A DNA stretch of 64,000 nt, from NCBI RefSeq assembly GCF_002086695.1, contig NZ_MVIH01000003.1, forward strand, positions 372,001-436,000, written 5' to 3'. Of this stretch, positions 26,916 through 36,307 are shown piece by piece (within the stretch, counting starts at the first letter, position 1; each line of letters starts with the position of its first letter). Both the position numbers and the translations under genes were made by a program. Below the pieces are notes generated by a model. The model saw only the letters and a list, made by a program, of their open reading frames with translations, had not been told where the DNA came from and ran no database searches. The stretch is from Mycolicibacterium rhodesiae (GTDB lineage Bacteria > Actinomycetota > Actinomycetes > Mycobacteriales > Mycobacteriaceae).

Positions 26916-27785
26916 TTGATGACTTGGCATCCGACCGCCAACACGTTCAAGACGTTCGCGCTGCTTGTTGGGATGTCGGCGCTGATCGTCTTCCTCGGTT
27001 CGCTGTTCGGGCGCAACGTGATGTTCCTCGCGCTGGTCTTCGCGATCGGCATGAACGTCTACGTGTACTTCAACTCCGACAAGCTCGCGCTTCGCGCCAT
27101 GCACGCCCAGCCGATCACCGAGGTTCAGGCGCCGCAGATCTACTCGATGGTCCGCGAACTGGCGACGACGGCGCATCAGCCGATGCCGCGGCTCTACATC
27201 AGCGACACGGCCAACCCGAATGCATTCGCCACCGGTCGCAACCCGCGCAACGCGGCGGTGTGCGTCACCACCGGCATCCTGAATCTGCTCAGCGAGCGTG
27301 AACTGCGTGCAGTGCTGGGCCACGAACTGTCGCACGTCTACAACCGCGACATCCTGATCTCGTGTGTGGCCGGTGCGCTCGCCTCGGTGATCACCGCGCT
27401 GGCCAACATCGCCCTGTTCGCCGGGATGTTCGGCGGCAACAACCGCGAAGGCGGTGCCAATCCCTTTGCACTGTTGCTGGTTTCGCTGCTCGGTCCGATC
27501 GCTGCCACGCTGATCCGGATGGCCGTGTCCCGCTCCCGTGAATACCAGGCCGACGAGTCCGGGGCCGAACTGTCCGGCGACCCGCTGGCGCTGGCGTCGG
27601 CCTTGCGCAAGATCAGCGGCGGGGTGGAGAACGCGCCGCTGCCTCCCGAGCCGCAGCTGGCCGACCAGGCGCACCTGATGATCGCGAGCCCGTTCCGCTC
27701 CGGGGAGAAGATCGGCAAGATGTTCTCCACCCATCCGCCGATCCAGGATCGCATCGCGCGGCTGGAGAAGATGGCCGGCCACTGA
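26916..27785 (+). CDS. htpX: Membrane metalloprotease HtpX
   Basis: The 289-residue M48 peptidase has two N-terminal membrane helices ([19 protein letters not shown] and [19 protein letters not shown]), the zinc motif [11 protein letters not shown] (HExxH), further hydrophobic segments around residues 150-210, and the third ligand region [15 protein letters not shown]. HtpX degrades misfolded membrane proteins. Gene place and size match Rv0563. ATG 26916 has GGAGGAGG about 8 nt upstream, a strong ribosome binding site. Confidence 0.95.
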   Translation: MMTWHPTANTFKTFALLVGMSALIVFLGSLFGRNVMFLALVFAIGMNVYVYFNSDKLALRAMHAQPITEVQAPQIYSMVRELATTAHQPMPRLYISDTANPNAFATGRNPRNAAVCVTTGILNLLSERELRAVLGHELSHVYNRDILISCVAGALASVITALANIALFAGMFGGNNREGGANPFALLLVSLLGPIAATLIRMAVSRSREYQADESGAELSGDPLALASALRKISGGVENAPLPPEPQLADQAHLMIASPFRSGEKIGKMFSTHPPIQDRIARLEKMAGH

Positions 27786-27875
27786 TCGGCTTGGCGGTAA
27801 CGAATCGCGACCGCTATGCCGAAGGACCAGGTGAGTCCGCAAACTGCGCCATCGGTGGCGCTTACGTAGGGTGTG

Positions 27876-28430
27876 ATGATGCTGAGCAGAATCCTGATCG
27901 GCCTGGTGAGCGTCGCGGGGGCGGCGGCGATCGGTACGCCGGGTATGGCCGCGGCCGATCCCGAGCCGGCGCCCGCCCCGGTCCTTCCGAACGTCAATGC
28001 ATACAAGCCCGTGAGCCCGGTGGACTACACGGCGATGGGCGGCAACTGGTACGCCTTCGCCGGCCCGCCGGGAGTGGTCTGCGTGCTGGACAAGGGGAAC
28101 GGCGGCTACGGCTGCAGTGGACCGCTGCCAGGCGCACCCGATGGCGCCAACCTGGTCAGCGCCGGTCCGTCCGGCCAGCCTGGCTTCTCGAGCAGCCCCG
28201 CGCCGCTGTATGCGGTGGCCGGTGACGTCAAGCCGTTGCCGCCGAACACCCGGCTGAGCTTCCGCGACGTCAGCTGCGGCGTCGACGGCGGCGGGGTGGT
28301 GGCATGCGTGAACAACCACGACCAGGTCGGCTTCGTCGTCGGACCCGGGGCGACGTTCACGTCGGGCCCGAGCCCGATGCTGGATCGGCCGAAGAACTCG
28401 AACCCGCTGTTCCCGTCGTTCCCCGGCTGA
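27876..28430 (+). CDS. Small secreted protein of unknown function
   Basis: The product (about 184 residues) has a signal peptide ending near AAIGTPGMAAADPEP, then a Pro-rich linker and a compact Gly/Pro-rich domain with four Cys (VVCVLDKGNGGYGCSG and DVSCGVDGGGVVACVNN), probably forming two disulfides. Three start codons (GTG 27873, ATG 27876, ATG 27879) lie in a row and I chose the middle one. It is co-oriented with htpX (90 bp gap) and converges on gpsA with 6 bp between stops. No family recognised. Confidence 0.8.
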   Translation: MMLSRILIGLVSVAGAAAIGTPGMAAADPEPAPAPVLPNVNAYKPVSPVDYTAMGGNWYAFAGPPGVVCVLDKGNGGYGCSGPLPGAPDGANLVSAGPSGQPGFSSSPAPLYAVAGDVKPLPPNTRLSFRDVSCGVDGGGVVACVNNHDQVGFVVGPGATFTSGPSPMLDRPKNSNPLFPSFPG

Positions 28431-28436
28431 GCCGTG

Positions 28437-29462
28437 TCAGAAGTGTGAGTCGTTGACCTCGTGGCCGGGCTTCTCGGCCATCAGGCCGCGGTAGGCCTGT
28501 TCGACGTTGGCGCCGTGGTTGACCACGGCATCGACCTCGCGCGCGATCGGCATATTCAGGCCGTACTTCTCGGCGAACTCCATGATCACGCTGGCGGCTT
28601 TGACGCCCTCGGCGACTTGATTCATCGAAGCGATGATCTCCTCGATGGTCTTGCCGGAGCCCAGTTGTTCGCCGACGTGACGGTTGCGGCTGCGTTGTGA
28701 GGTGCAGGTGACGATCAGGTCACCCATGCCGGCCAGGCCGGCGAAGGTGTCGCGGTGCCCGCCGATGGCTTCGCCGAGCCGTGACATCTCCCGCACGGCA
28801 CGAGCCATCACCAGCGCCCGGGTGTTCTCGCCGATGCCCAGCGAGTAGCCCATGCCGACGGCGATGGCGTAGACGTTCTTCAGCGCGCCTGCGATCTCGA
28901 TGCCCACGACGTCGTCGGTGGTGTAGACGCGGAACCGCTTGGTGCGGAACATCTTCGCGAGGTTGGCGGCCAGGTGCTGGTCGGGCATGGCCAGCACGGC
29001 GGCGGCCGCATACCCGTCGGCGACCTCACGTGCGATGTTGGGCCCGGCCAGGATGCCGGCCGGGTGACCGGGCAGAACCTCGTCGATGATCTGACTCATC
29101 CGCATGTTGGTGCCCTGCTCGAGGCCCTTGACCAGGCTGACGACGGGAACCCAGGGGCGCAGCTCCTTGCTCAGCTCGGCCAGCACGCCGCGGAAACCGT
29201 GTGACGGCACACCCATGACGACGACGTCGGCGCACTCGGCGGCTTCGCTGAAATCGGTGGTGGCCCGCAGGGTTTCCGAGAGTTCGACCTCGTCGCTCAG
29301 ATAGCGCGAGTTGCGATGGTTCTCGTTGATGTCCTTGGCGGTCTCCTCCGAGCGCACCCATTGCAGCGTCGGCCCCCGGCGCGAGCAGATGGATGCGACG
29401 GTGGTACCCCAGGACCCGCCACCGAGCACGACGACCTTGGGTTCGCGGCGTTGAGAAGTCAT
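28437..29462 (-). CDS. gpsA: Glycerol-3-phosphate dehydrogenase [NAD(P)+]
   Basis: The 341-residue product makes sn-glycerol-3-phosphate from dihydroxyacetone phosphate for phospholipid synthesis. It has the N-terminal NAD site VVVLGGGSWGTTVAS, the GPNIAREVADGYAAAAV segment, the active-site Lys region GIEIAGALKNVYAIAVGM and LAGMGDLIVTCTSQRSRNR, all diagnostic of GpsA. The position corresponds to gpdA1 (Rv0564c). ATG 29462 fits the family start; the frame is open to 29531. Confidence 0.95.
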   Translation of the reverse strand: MTSQRREPKVVVLGGGSWGTTVASICSRRGPTLQWVRSEETAKDINENHRNSRYLSDEVELSETLRATTDFSEAAECADVVVMGVPSHGFRGVLAELSKELRPWVPVVSLVKGLEQGTNMRMSQIIDEVLPGHPAGILAGPNIAREVADGYAAAAVLAMPDQHLAANLAKMFRTKRFRVYTTDDVVGIEIAGALKNVYAIAVGMGYSLGIGENTRALVMARAVREMSRLGEAIGGHRDTFAGLAGMGDLIVTCTSQRSRNRHVGEQLGSGKTIEEIIASMNQVAEGVKAASVIMEFAEKYGLNMPIAREVDAVVNHGANVEQAYRGLMAEKPGHEVNDSHF

Positions 29463-29547
29463 GGTGGTCAGCGTATTGCGAATAGCCGGTTGTTCATGGG
29501 GAGTTCGTGCAATCGGGGAATGTGCACCCACCCCATCCGCGGCTGGG

Positions 29548-31062
29548 CTATCCGGCCACCCGCGCCGGGGACGCGATCCGTCCGAACGTCATGTCCTCGT
29601 CGATCTTGTCGATGAAGTGGTGGTCGAAGGCGTCGGCGAGATAGTTCTGCCGAACCACCCACGGTCGCTTGAGACCGGACTTCGGCAGGGCGTGCAGGTT
29701 GCGCAACACGTAGCCGGCCTGGATGTCCCACGCGGGCTTCTCGGCGATGGGTTCGCCGCCCCGGTGCGGGAAGGCGTGGGTGTAGCCGTGTGAGTTCATG
29801 TATTCGATCAGCTTGGCCGCCGCCCGCGCGGTCATGTCCGCGCGCAGCGTCCACGACGCGTTGGTGTAGCCGATGCACCAGATCAGGTTCGGCACATCCT
29901 CGAGCATGTGGGCCTTGTAGGAGAACAATTCCTGAGGCTTGATCTCGTTGCCGTCCAACGTGATTCGCACACCACCGAGGGCCTGCAATTGCAGACCGGT
30001 CGCGGTGACGATGATGTCGGCCGCGAGGTGCTTACCCGACTTCAGCGTGACGCCGGTGTCGTCGAAGCGGTCGATGTGATCGGTGACGACCTCAGCGCGG
30101 CCGTCGGAGATCACCTCGAACAAGTCACCGTCGGCCACCAGGCACAGGCGCTGATCCCAGACGTTGTAACGCGGCTTGAAGTGCACGTCGACCGGATAGC
30201 CCGCGGGCAGCCGGCTGAGGTTCTGGGCGCGGATGATCTTGCGGGCCAGGCCGGGCACGGTGCGGGCAAGGAACCACACGACGCTTTCGAAGGCGACCGC
30301 GAAGTAGCGGGCGAACGCGTGAGAAATCTTGCGGGGAAGGACTTTCCGGACCGCTTCGATGAGCGGGTTGACCCGGGAGCCGGCCAGTAGGTAGGTCGGT
30401 GAGCGCTGCAGCATCGTGACTTTGGCCGCCTTCTGCGCCAGCGCGGGGATCAGCGAGACCGCGGTGGCCCCGCTGCCGATGACGATCACGTTCTTGCCGG
30501 TGTAGTCGAGATCCTCCGGCCAGAATTGTGGGTGCACGACGGTGCCGCCGAATGTTTCGAGGCCCGGGAAGTCGGGGGTGTAGCCCTCGTCGTAGTTGTA
30601 GTAGCCCGAGCCGAAGAAGACGAAGCGCCCGCGGTAGGTCTTGCGTTCGCCGTTCTCGTCCGCGTGCACGGTCCAGGTATCGGTGGCTGAATCCCAATCG
30701 GCCGACTGCACGTGGGTTCCGAAATGGATGTTGGACAAGATGCCGTGCTTGCGGGCGGTGTTTTCCATGTATTCGCGGATGTGGTCGCCGTCGGCGACGC
30801 CTTCCTTGCGCACCCACGGTTCCCACGGCCAGGACAGCGAGAAGATGCTGGAGTCCGAGCGCACGCCGGGGTAGCGGAACAGGTCCCAGGTGCCCCCGAT
30901 CCGCTCGCGGCGTTCCAGGATCACGTAGCGGGTGCCGGGGTTGCGCTCGGCGATGCGGTAGGCGGCGCCGATCCCGGAGAAGCCGGCGCCGATGATCACG
31001 ACGTCGTAGGACCCGCCATCGCTCTCGGCGGGTACGGGGGCAGTCTCCGGGGTGGCGGTCAT
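29548..31062 (-). CDS. FAD-dependent (Baeyer-Villiger type) monooxygenase
   Basis: The 504-residue product carries the FAD site VVIIGAGFSGIGAAYRIAER, the Baeyer-Villiger fingerprint FGGTVVHPQFWPEDLDYTGK (FxGxxxHxxxWP) and the NADPH site VIVIGSGATAVSLIPALA. It is the homologue of Rv0565c in position and type, a family linked to activation of thioamide drugs such as ethionamide. Natural substrate unknown. ATG 31062 is in a good context. It is followed by gpsA (85 bp) on the same strand. Confidence 0.92.
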   Translation of the reverse strand: MTATPETAPVPAESDGGSYDVVIIGAGFSGIGAAYRIAERNPGTRYVILERRERIGGTWDLFRYPGVRSDSSIFSLSWPWEPWVRKEGVADGDHIREYMENTARKHGILSNIHFGTHVQSADWDSATDTWTVHADENGERKTYRGRFVFFGSGYYNYDEGYTPDFPGLETFGGTVVHPQFWPEDLDYTGKNVIVIGSGATAVSLIPALAQKAAKVTMLQRSPTYLLAGSRVNPLIEAVRKVLPRKISHAFARYFAVAFESVVWFLARTVPGLARKIIRAQNLSRLPAGYPVDVHFKPRYNVWDQRLCLVADGDLFEVISDGRAEVVTDHIDRFDDTGVTLKSGKHLAADIIVTATGLQLQALGGVRITLDGNEIKPQELFSYKAHMLEDVPNLIWCIGYTNASWTLRADMTARAAAKLIEYMNSHGYTHAFPHRGGEPIAEKPAWDIQAGYVLRNLHALPKSGLKRPWVVRQNYLADAFDHHFIDKIDEDMTFGRIASPARVAG

Positions 31063-31139
31063 CGCGGTCCTCGCTTCGCGTGGGTGGTGATGCTCACCAC
31101 ACTAGGCACTGACCGGTTGGTTGAGCGAGGGCTCTTTGT

Positions 31140-31631
31140 CTACCGGTAGTTGACGAACTGCAGGGCCACGTCGAGTTCGGCACCTTTGAGCAGGGCGATG
31201 ACGGCCTGCAGGTCGTCACGCTTCTTGGAGCTGACCCGGATCTCGTCGCCCTGGACCTGGGACTTCACCCCTTTGGGGCCTTCGTCGCGGATCAGCTTGT
31301 TGATCTTCTTGGCGTGCTCCTGGTCGATGCCCTGCTTGAGGGTGCCCGACACTTTGTAGGTCTTTCCGCTGGCCTGCGGTTCGCCGGCGTCGAAGGCCTT
31401 CATGGAGATGTCGCGACGGATCAGCTTCTCCTTGAAGACGTCGACGGCGGCTTTCACCCGCTCCTCGGTGGAGCTGACGAGTTCGATGACCTCGTCGCCC
31501 TTCCAGGCGATCGTGGTGTCGGTGCCGCGGAAGTCGAACCGGGTGCTCAGCTCTTTGGCCGCCTGGTTCAGTGCGTTGTCGACCTCTTGGCGGTCGACCT
31601 TGCTCACGATGTCGAACGATGAATCCGCCAT
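31140..31631 (-). CDS. YajQ-family nucleotide-binding protein
   Basis: The 163-residue product is a complete YajQ/UPF0234 protein: [24 protein letters not shown] at the N-terminus, [15 protein letters not shown], the [18 protein letters not shown] core and the [18 protein letters not shown]-terminus. Some members bind c-di-GMP (XC_3703-type) or nucleic acids. Given the GGDEF and EAL genes within 6 kb, c-di-GMP binding is an attractive but untested idea. It corresponds to Rv0566c. The upstream region is shared with the divergent tRNA-Tyr gene. Confidence 0.93.
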   Translation of the reverse strand: MADSSFDIVSKVDRQEVDNALNQAAKELSTRFDFRGTDTTIAWKGDEVIELVSSTEERVKAAVDVFKEKLIRRDISMKAFDAGEPQASGKTYKVSGTLKQGIDQEHAKKINKLIRDEGPKGVKSQVQGDEIRVSSKKRDDLQAVIALLKGAELDVALQFVNYR

Positions 31632-31661
31632 TGGACTCGTCCCTTCGGTTGATCGGCCGGT

Positions 31662-31692
31662 TTGTATCTGAGGTACATGATCGTTGTACCCT
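31662..31692 (+). promoter_or_regulatory. Candidate promoter of tRNA-Tyr
   Basis: TACCCT (31687-31692) fits TAnnnT and lies 40 bp before the tRNA. TTGTAT (31662-31667) is a partial -35 at 19 bp spacing. Weak support. Confidence 0.35.
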
Positions 31693-31732
31693 GCTAGTCG
31701 CACCAAACCGGATCCCCGGCGCGGCGCACCCA

Positions 31733-31819
31733 GGCAGGTTGCCCGAGCGGCCAATGGGAGCGGACTGTAAATCCGTCGGCGGAAGCCTACACAGGTTCGA
31801 ATCCTGTACCTGCCACCAA
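31733..31819 (+). tRNA. tyrT: tRNA-Tyr (anticodon GUA), CCA encoded
   Basis: The acceptor stem GGCAGGT (31733-31739) pairs with ACCTGCC (31809-31815), followed by discriminator A and a genomically encoded CCA. The anticodon GTA (31767-31769) is flanked by CT and AA. A long variable arm (CGTCGGCGGAAGCC...) makes it a class II tRNA, as expected for bacterial tRNA-Tyr. The T-loop GGTTCGAATCC is intact. It is a typical site for integration, but no attachment duplication or integrase is seen nearby. Confidence 0.97.
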
Positions 31820-31821
31820 TT

Positions 31822-31850
31822 TCAGGCCCGGTTTTCCACCGGGCCTGAAT
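31822..31850 (+). terminator. Strong hairpin directly after tRNA-Tyr
   Basis: TTCAGGCCCGGT (31822-31833) and ACCGGGCCTGAA (31839-31850) form a perfect 12-bp stem with a TTTCC loop, starting 2 nt after the tRNA CCA end. There is no U-tract, consistent with the L-shaped terminators described for actinobacteria. It also precedes the stop of the convergent EAL gene (31876) and may act in both directions. Confidence 0.8.
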
Positions 31851-31875
31851 GTGTTCAGGCCCATCGAAATCGTGC

Positions 31876-33060
31876 TCAGGGGCTCCCCAGTGTGTCGGGG
31901 GTGAGTCGACCGGGGGAATCGTCGACTGTCAGCTGATAGCCCAGCAGTTCGCCCGTGTCGTCTCGCACCGAACGGAGGAGAGCTCCGGCGGGCGAGCCTG
32001 CGGGGGTGGTGGTTTCGATCGCGGGGAATGGCTGACCGAGTAGGTCGGTAGCGCGAACCTCGGCGAACGCTTCGGGAGTGATCGCCATGAGTTCCCAGAT
32101 GTGATGGCCGATCGCGGCACGAGCTGCGCTGTCCACAGCCAGCAGCTGCTCGAACGCACGGTTGCAGGCGACGACCGAACCGGCCACGTCCATGAACGCG
32201 GTCGCCGGTGCATCGGGGTTGGTCAAGTCCCGATGCTCACGGGCGACGCGTTCGAGCTCGAGGGCCAGCGACGCGGAGGCGGAGGCGGTGCGTGGGGCGG
32301 CATCCTCGCCCCACAGCTGCAGGACCTGCTCCGCCGAGGTGGGACGACCGAACAGATACCCCTGGGCGAGTCGTCCGCCCATCTCGCGCAGCATGTCGGC
32401 TTGGCTGGAGTTCTCCACCCCTTCGGCGACCACGGCCAGTCCCAAACTGTGTCCCAGGCTGATCACCGCGGCGACGATCTTGCGGCTCTGGCGGTGCTCG
32501 GTCATCGCAGTGACGAAGCTGGTGTCGATCTTGAGCTTGGAGAACGGCAACGCGCTCAGCCAGGTCAAGCTGGAATAGCCCGTCCCGAAATCGTCCATCG
32601 CGATCATGCAGCCCAGGTTGACCAGTTGCTCGAGAGTGCGTTTCGACTGGGCCAGATCGTGAATGACCCCGGCCTCGGTGACTTCGATATGGACGCGGCC
32701 AAGGGGGAAGGACAGATCCTGCGCGGCTGCCGCGATGCGGCGCGGGAGGTCGGGGTCATGCAGTTGGGCGGGCGACACATTGAACCCGAGAAATATGGAC
32801 GGCGGCCATTGCTGCGCGGCGGCGAAGGCTCGTCGCAACAGGGTGTCCAGCAGTTGGTCAAGCAGCCCGAAGCGATCCGCGACCGGAATGAAACGCGCGG
32901 GGCTGACGCGCCCCCACTCGGGATGTTCCCAGCGGGCAAGGACTTCCAGGCCCAGGATCCGCCCGTCATCCAGGGCGACGATCGGCTGAAAGTACGGCTC
33001 CACCGCGTCGGCGCGCAACGCTTCAGCCAGCGCCCGCGCCATGTCCTTCTCACCAATCAC
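31876..33060 (-). CDS. EAL-domain protein with C-terminal PAS (c-di-GMP phosphodiesterase)
   Basis: The 394-residue product has an N-terminal EAL domain (residues ~8-250) and a PAS-like domain (~280-385). EAL signature residues are present: EVLAR (39-43, the EAL position), NVS (94-96), EVTE (126-129), DDFGTG (156-161), the catalytic Lys in KLKID (175-179), AEGVE (212-216) and QGYLFGRP (233-240). The enzyme is therefore likely to hydrolyse c-di-GMP. The EAL-then-PAS order is the reverse of the common arrangement. There is no membrane segment. It lies 3.2 kb from a GGDEF gene of the opposite activity. Confidence 0.92.
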   Translation of the reverse strand: MIGEKDMARALAEALRADAVEPYFQPIVALDDGRILGLEVLARWEHPEWGRVSPARFIPVADRFGLLDQLLDTLLRRAFAAAQQWPPSIFLGFNVSPAQLHDPDLPRRIAAAAQDLSFPLGRVHIEVTEAGVIHDLAQSKRTLEQLVNLGCMIAMDDFGTGYSSLTWLSALPFSKLKIDTSFVTAMTEHRQSRKIVAAVISLGHSLGLAVVAEGVENSSQADMLREMGGRLAQGYLFGRPTSAEQVLQLWGEDAAPRTASASASLALELERVAREHRDLTNPDAPATAFMDVAGSVVACNRAFEQLLAVDSAARAAIGHHIWELMAITPEAFAEVRATDLLGQPFPAIETTTPAGSPAGALLRSVRDDTGELLGYQLTVDDSPGRLTPDTLGSP

Positions 33061-33202
33061 GCTCGACCTCCGCGCGCAACGCCAGCACGGTGAAGCCTCG
33101 CGAAACTCCGAAGCGGCAAGTAGTGCTGAAGGTCCCGAGAAAAGAGTCCCGGAGCCTCAATCTGAGGTGTCGTGTGTTGCAGATGCCTTACTCAACCGAC
33201 GC

Positions 33203-33760
33203 TCACTTGATCATCAGGTTGACGATGATCACCGCCACCCCGAGACCGGTGTTGGCCAGTCCGACCACACACGAACCCCAGCGGGAGTAGCCGCTTATCC
33301 GGCCGGCCACCACACCCCAGCCGAAGAGCAGGCCCGCGTTCATCATCAGCGCGAAAGAGGTGTAGCCGACCGCGAGCGATCCGCCCACTCCGATCACGTC
33401 GTCCCGCCATCCGGTGAGATGGGCCACCCACAGGACAATCAGGGTGGGGATCGACGCGAGGACCATGGGGATGCCGGTCAGCATGAACGATCTGAGGTCC
33501 TTGACGAAGCTCGTCGTGGTGCCGGCCTGGTGGGTGGAGACGTGCTGTCCGTAACTCCGGGTGAGTGCCGCGATGGCGACGCTGGCGGCCACCCACACCG
33601 CTGAGTAGCCCGGTGATGGGCCGATGGGTATTGCCGCGAGCGTGGCACTGGCGAACACCGTACCGATCACTCCGCCGTAAATGTCGTTGGCGGACAGCAC
33701 TTTTGCCAGGGGAGTCTGCTCCCGCGGCGGAGATTCGATGGTCGTTGAGTCAACTGTCAT
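33203..33760 (-). CDS. Four-helix membrane protein, ABC-exporter neighbour
   Basis: The 185-residue product has an acidic N-terminus and four membrane helices (VIGTVFASATLAAIPIG, VWVAASVAIAALTRS, GIPMVLASIPTLIVLWVAHL, and the C-terminal LFGWGVVAG/VGLANTGLGVAVIIVNLMI pair). No domain recognised. It starts 25 bp after the ABC transporter stop on the same strand and is probably its co-transcribed partner. The 142 bp between it and the EAL gene hold a short CCTCA-atc-TGAGG hairpin (33155-33167) and nothing else that I see. Confidence 0.75.
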   Translation of the reverse strand: MTVDSTTIESPPREQTPLAKVLSANDIYGGVIGTVFASATLAAIPIGPSPGYSAVWVAASVAIAALTRSYGQHVSTHQAGTTTSFVKDLRSFMLTGIPMVLASIPTLIVLWVAHLTGWRDDVIGVGGSLAVGYTSFALMMNAGLLFGWGVVAGRISGYSRWGSCVVGLANTGLGVAVIIVNLMIK

Positions 33761-33785
33761 GGTGTGGTCCTGATTCTGGGATGAG

Positions 33786-35555
33786 CTATCTGCCGGAGTC
33801 GAGGCGCAGCGCGTCGACCAGACGTCGATACAACTCGCAGCGGCCGATCAGTTCGTCGTGGCTCCCGCGGTCGACGATTCGCCCGCGATCCATGACGAGG
33901 ATCGTGTCGGCGTCGATGACGGTCGAGAGCCGGTGCGCGATGGTGATGACCGCGCGTTGCCTCGCCTGGTGCCGGATGACGTCGTGAACCGCCGCCTCTG
34001 AGAGCCCGTCTATTTGAGCCGTGACTTCGTCGAGGAGCAGCACGTCGGGCTCACCGAGCAACGCCCGCGCGAGCGCCACTCGTTGCCGCTGCCCACCCGA
34101 CATGGTCACCGACGCGACATCGGTGTCGAGCCCCAGTTCGAGTCCCTCGACGAAGTCGACGAGCTGGAGCCGGCGCAGAACGTCGTCGATATTGCGCTGT
34201 GTGGCTGATTGATTGGCGAAGACGAGGTTCTCGCGCAGGGTGCCGGGTAGTAGCGGACTGTCCTGCTCCACGTAGCCGAGGCGCGCGCGGACGCCGGTGA
34301 TACCCAAGTCCGAGTACGGCTGGCCGGCCATCAGCAGGCGCCCGGCGTCGGGCTCGATGAACTTGAGGATCAAGGCGAACAGCGTTGTCTTGCCGGCCCC
34401 GGAGGGCCCGACGATCGCCGTGTGACCACGCCGGGGCACCGTGAAATCGACGCCGTGCAGCACCGTAGGTCCGCCTCGGCGATAACGTGCGCTGACTCGC
34501 TCGACGGTAAGTGCGGGGGCGTCGGCATCGGATGGGTCAACCTGCGCCAGCGTGTCAGCGGATCGCTCCGGGGTCAGCGCCTGCACGTCACGGATGCGAC
34601 CCGCCGCCGCAATACCCGCCTGCAGCGTGGTGAGGTGCGTGCTCAATTCCATTGTGGGGCCGAGCAATCCCACCGCATACAACAGGAACGCCACGAGCGT
34701 CGACATGCTGAGTTGTCCGATCGACACCAGATACGCGCCACCGCACACGATGACCAAGGTCGCGGCCTGGATGCCGGAGAAGGTCACACTCCACACCAAC
34801 GCCTCGCGGCGAACGGCGCGCAAGCTGTGCCCCCTCGACTCTTCGGCGAGCGAAAGCAAGGCGCGCGATTGCCGGTCTTCGGCGGCGGCGACTTTGACGG
34901 TCTTGATGGCGCGCAACGTCGTCTCCAACAGCCCGCCGAGTGCGCCCAGTGAACTCTGAGCGTCTTCCTGAGCCTGCCCGATGGCCGGCATCAGTGCCCC
35001 GAAGATGACCGCGATCACGACGATGGCGCCGATGGTGACGGCTGCGAGCAGGGGATTGAGGTAGACCATCAGCACCAAAGTGCCGACGACGGTGATGGTG
35101 CCGTTGACCAGCCCGACCGCACTCGAGGACGCCGCCTCGCGCAGCAGCACCGTATCGCTGGTCACCCGGGTCACCAGTTCGCCGTTGGGCCGTACCTGGA
35201 GAGGGATCAGGCGCGCTCGCAGGAATCGCCGGACCATGCCCTGGCGGGCGTCGTAGACCACGTCCTCGGCCAGGCTGCCGAGCATCACCCACTGCTGCCA
35301 GCTCAGGACGGTGCCCACGACGATCAGGCCGGCCAGCAACAGGATCGGGCCGACGAAGCGGCTACCCGTGCTGCCGATCGAGTCCAGCACCCACCGGGTG
35401 ACGAGCGGCGTCGCGAGTTCGGCTGCCGAGACACCCAGGCCCAGCACGAAGGCGAAGGCCAGGCGGCCCTTATGGGGTCGGGCGAACCCCCACAACACGG
35501 ACAACTTGGTCGGTTGCGCCGGTGTGGTCGGGTCGACGTCGAGAAGTGCAGCCAT
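33786..35555 (-). CDS. ABC exporter, fused permease and ATPase half-transporter
   Basis: The 589-residue protein has a six-helix ABC exporter domain (residues ~25-310) followed by a nucleotide-binding domain with Walker A GPSGAGKTTLF, Q-loop GYVEQDSPLL, signature MSGGQRQRVALARALL, Walker B VLLLDEVTAQ and H-loop IAHRL. The usual DE pair of Walker B is present (LLLDE), so it should be active, probably as a homodimer. It is divergent from a TetR gene with a palindromic operator 9 bp before its ATG. This suggests export of the TetR ligand, for example a toxic compound. Confidence 0.92.
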   Translation of the reverse strand: MAALLDVDPTTPAQPTKLSVLWGFARPHKGRLAFAFVLGLGVSAAELATPLVTRWVLDSIGSTGSRFVGPILLLAGLIVVGTVLSWQQWVMLGSLAEDVVYDARQGMVRRFLRARLIPLQVRPNGELVTRVTSDTVLLREAASSSAVGLVNGTITVVGTLVLMVYLNPLLAAVTIGAIVVIAVIFGALMPAIGQAQEDAQSSLGALGGLLETTLRAIKTVKVAAAEDRQSRALLSLAEESRGHSLRAVRREALVWSVTFSGIQAATLVIVCGGAYLVSIGQLSMSTLVAFLLYAVGLLGPTMELSTHLTTLQAGIAAAGRIRDVQALTPERSADTLAQVDPSDADAPALTVERVSARYRRGGPTVLHGVDFTVPRRGHTAIVGPSGAGKTTLFALILKFIEPDAGRLLMAGQPYSDLGITGVRARLGYVEQDSPLLPGTLRENLVFANQSATQRNIDDVLRRLQLVDFVEGLELGLDTDVASVTMSGGQRQRVALARALLGEPDVLLLDEVTAQIDGLSEAAVHDVIRHQARQRAVITIAHRLSTVIDADTILVMDRGRIVDRGSHDELIGRCELYRRLVDALRLDSGR

Positions 35556-35563
35556 CCAATTAT

Positions 35564-35580
35564 TAGGACAGTGTGTCCTA
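35564..35580. promoter_or_regulatory. TetR operator palindrome TAGGACA-gtg-TGTCCTA
   Basis: A perfect 7-bp inverted repeat with a 3-bp spacer lies 9 bp upstream of the ABC transporter start and 49 bp upstream of the divergent TetR start. Position and symmetry fit repression of the exporter, and probably self-repression, by the neighbouring TetR protein. Confidence 0.75.
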
Positions 35581-35628
35581 TTTTAGTCAAATCCGTCCCA
35601 TTTTGGGTTCATCGGGCACGATGGGCGC

Positions 35629-36204
35629 ATGGCGTCTACCGATATGCCGCCGCGGGTCAGGGACCGCACGCGGGCGGCCCTGCTGGCAGCGGCCATAGAC
35701 GTGCTCACCGAGAACGCGGCTGCCTCGATGAGCGAGATCGCCGCGACCGCCGGCGTCGCCCGGAGCACCCTCAACCGCTACTTTGCCGATCGCGCGGCGT
35801 TGACCGAGGGCATCGAGTCGTTCGTCGAGGCGCAGTACGAGGACGCAGTCCGGGCAGCCCGGACTGCGGAGGGCACCGGGTTGGCGGCATATCTGCGAAT
35901 CGTCGACGAGATGCTTGAGCGCCTCGACAGCTTGGGGTGGTGGATGCGCGCGACGGCGGACTACGACCTCGACGACTTCGACTGCGAGGCCGACCAGGGC
36001 TTGATCGCGGTCATCCAGCGCGGCCACCGCGATGGCACAGTCGACACCCAGTTCACCCCGATGTTCATGGTCGGCGCGACGTGGTCGATGCTGACCGCGG
36101 CGTACTACGACGTGCGGCACGGAAAGCAGCCCCGCCGCGAGACTCGGGACATGTGTCACCGAGCGCTGATGAAGCTGGCCGGCGCAGCCACCGCGGAAGG
36201 GTGA
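35629..36204 (+). CDS. TetR-family regulator of the adjacent exporter
   Basis: The 191-residue product has an N-terminal TetR helix-turn-helix (AAIDVLTENAAASMSEIAATAGVARSTLNRYFADRAAL region, residues ~18-55). Its all-helical C-terminus carries several Trp and Met residues that could line a ligand pocket (SLGWWMRATADYD, PMFMVGATWSM). It is divergent from the ABC exporter, with the operator palindrome between them. The ligand is unknown. Confidence 0.9.
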   Translation: MASTDMPPRVRDRTRAALLAAAIDVLTENAAASMSEIAATAGVARSTLNRYFADRAALTEGIESFVEAQYEDAVRAARTAEGTGLAAYLRIVDEMLERLDSLGWWMRATADYDLDDFDCEADQGLIAVIQRGHRDGTVDTQFTPMFMVGATWSMLTAAYYDVRHGKQPRRETRDMCHRALMKLAGAATAEG

Positions 36205-36307
36205 TCAACGAGTCGCCTGTCGTGGTTCTTCGCTGAATGTGTGAAATTATTGACGAGTGCGTAATACAGGTCGGTTTGTCCCGCTCCGTCGTGGTAGCTG
36301 AACCGCG

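Noticed and set aside
26820..28319. 499-residue minus-strand frame opposite htpX
   Set aside because: Antisense to htpX and the secreted protein; typical shadow composition (His/Arg/Asp-rich).
31733..31875. tRNA-Tyr as an integration site of a mobile island
   Set aside because: No integrase, no repeated tRNA end and no phage-type genes are seen within the following genes; the tRNA also has its own terminator.
33155..33167. 5-bp hairpin CCTCA-atc-TGAGG in the gap after the four-helix membrane protein gene
   Set aside because: Too short and lacking any further context to support a terminator or operator call.
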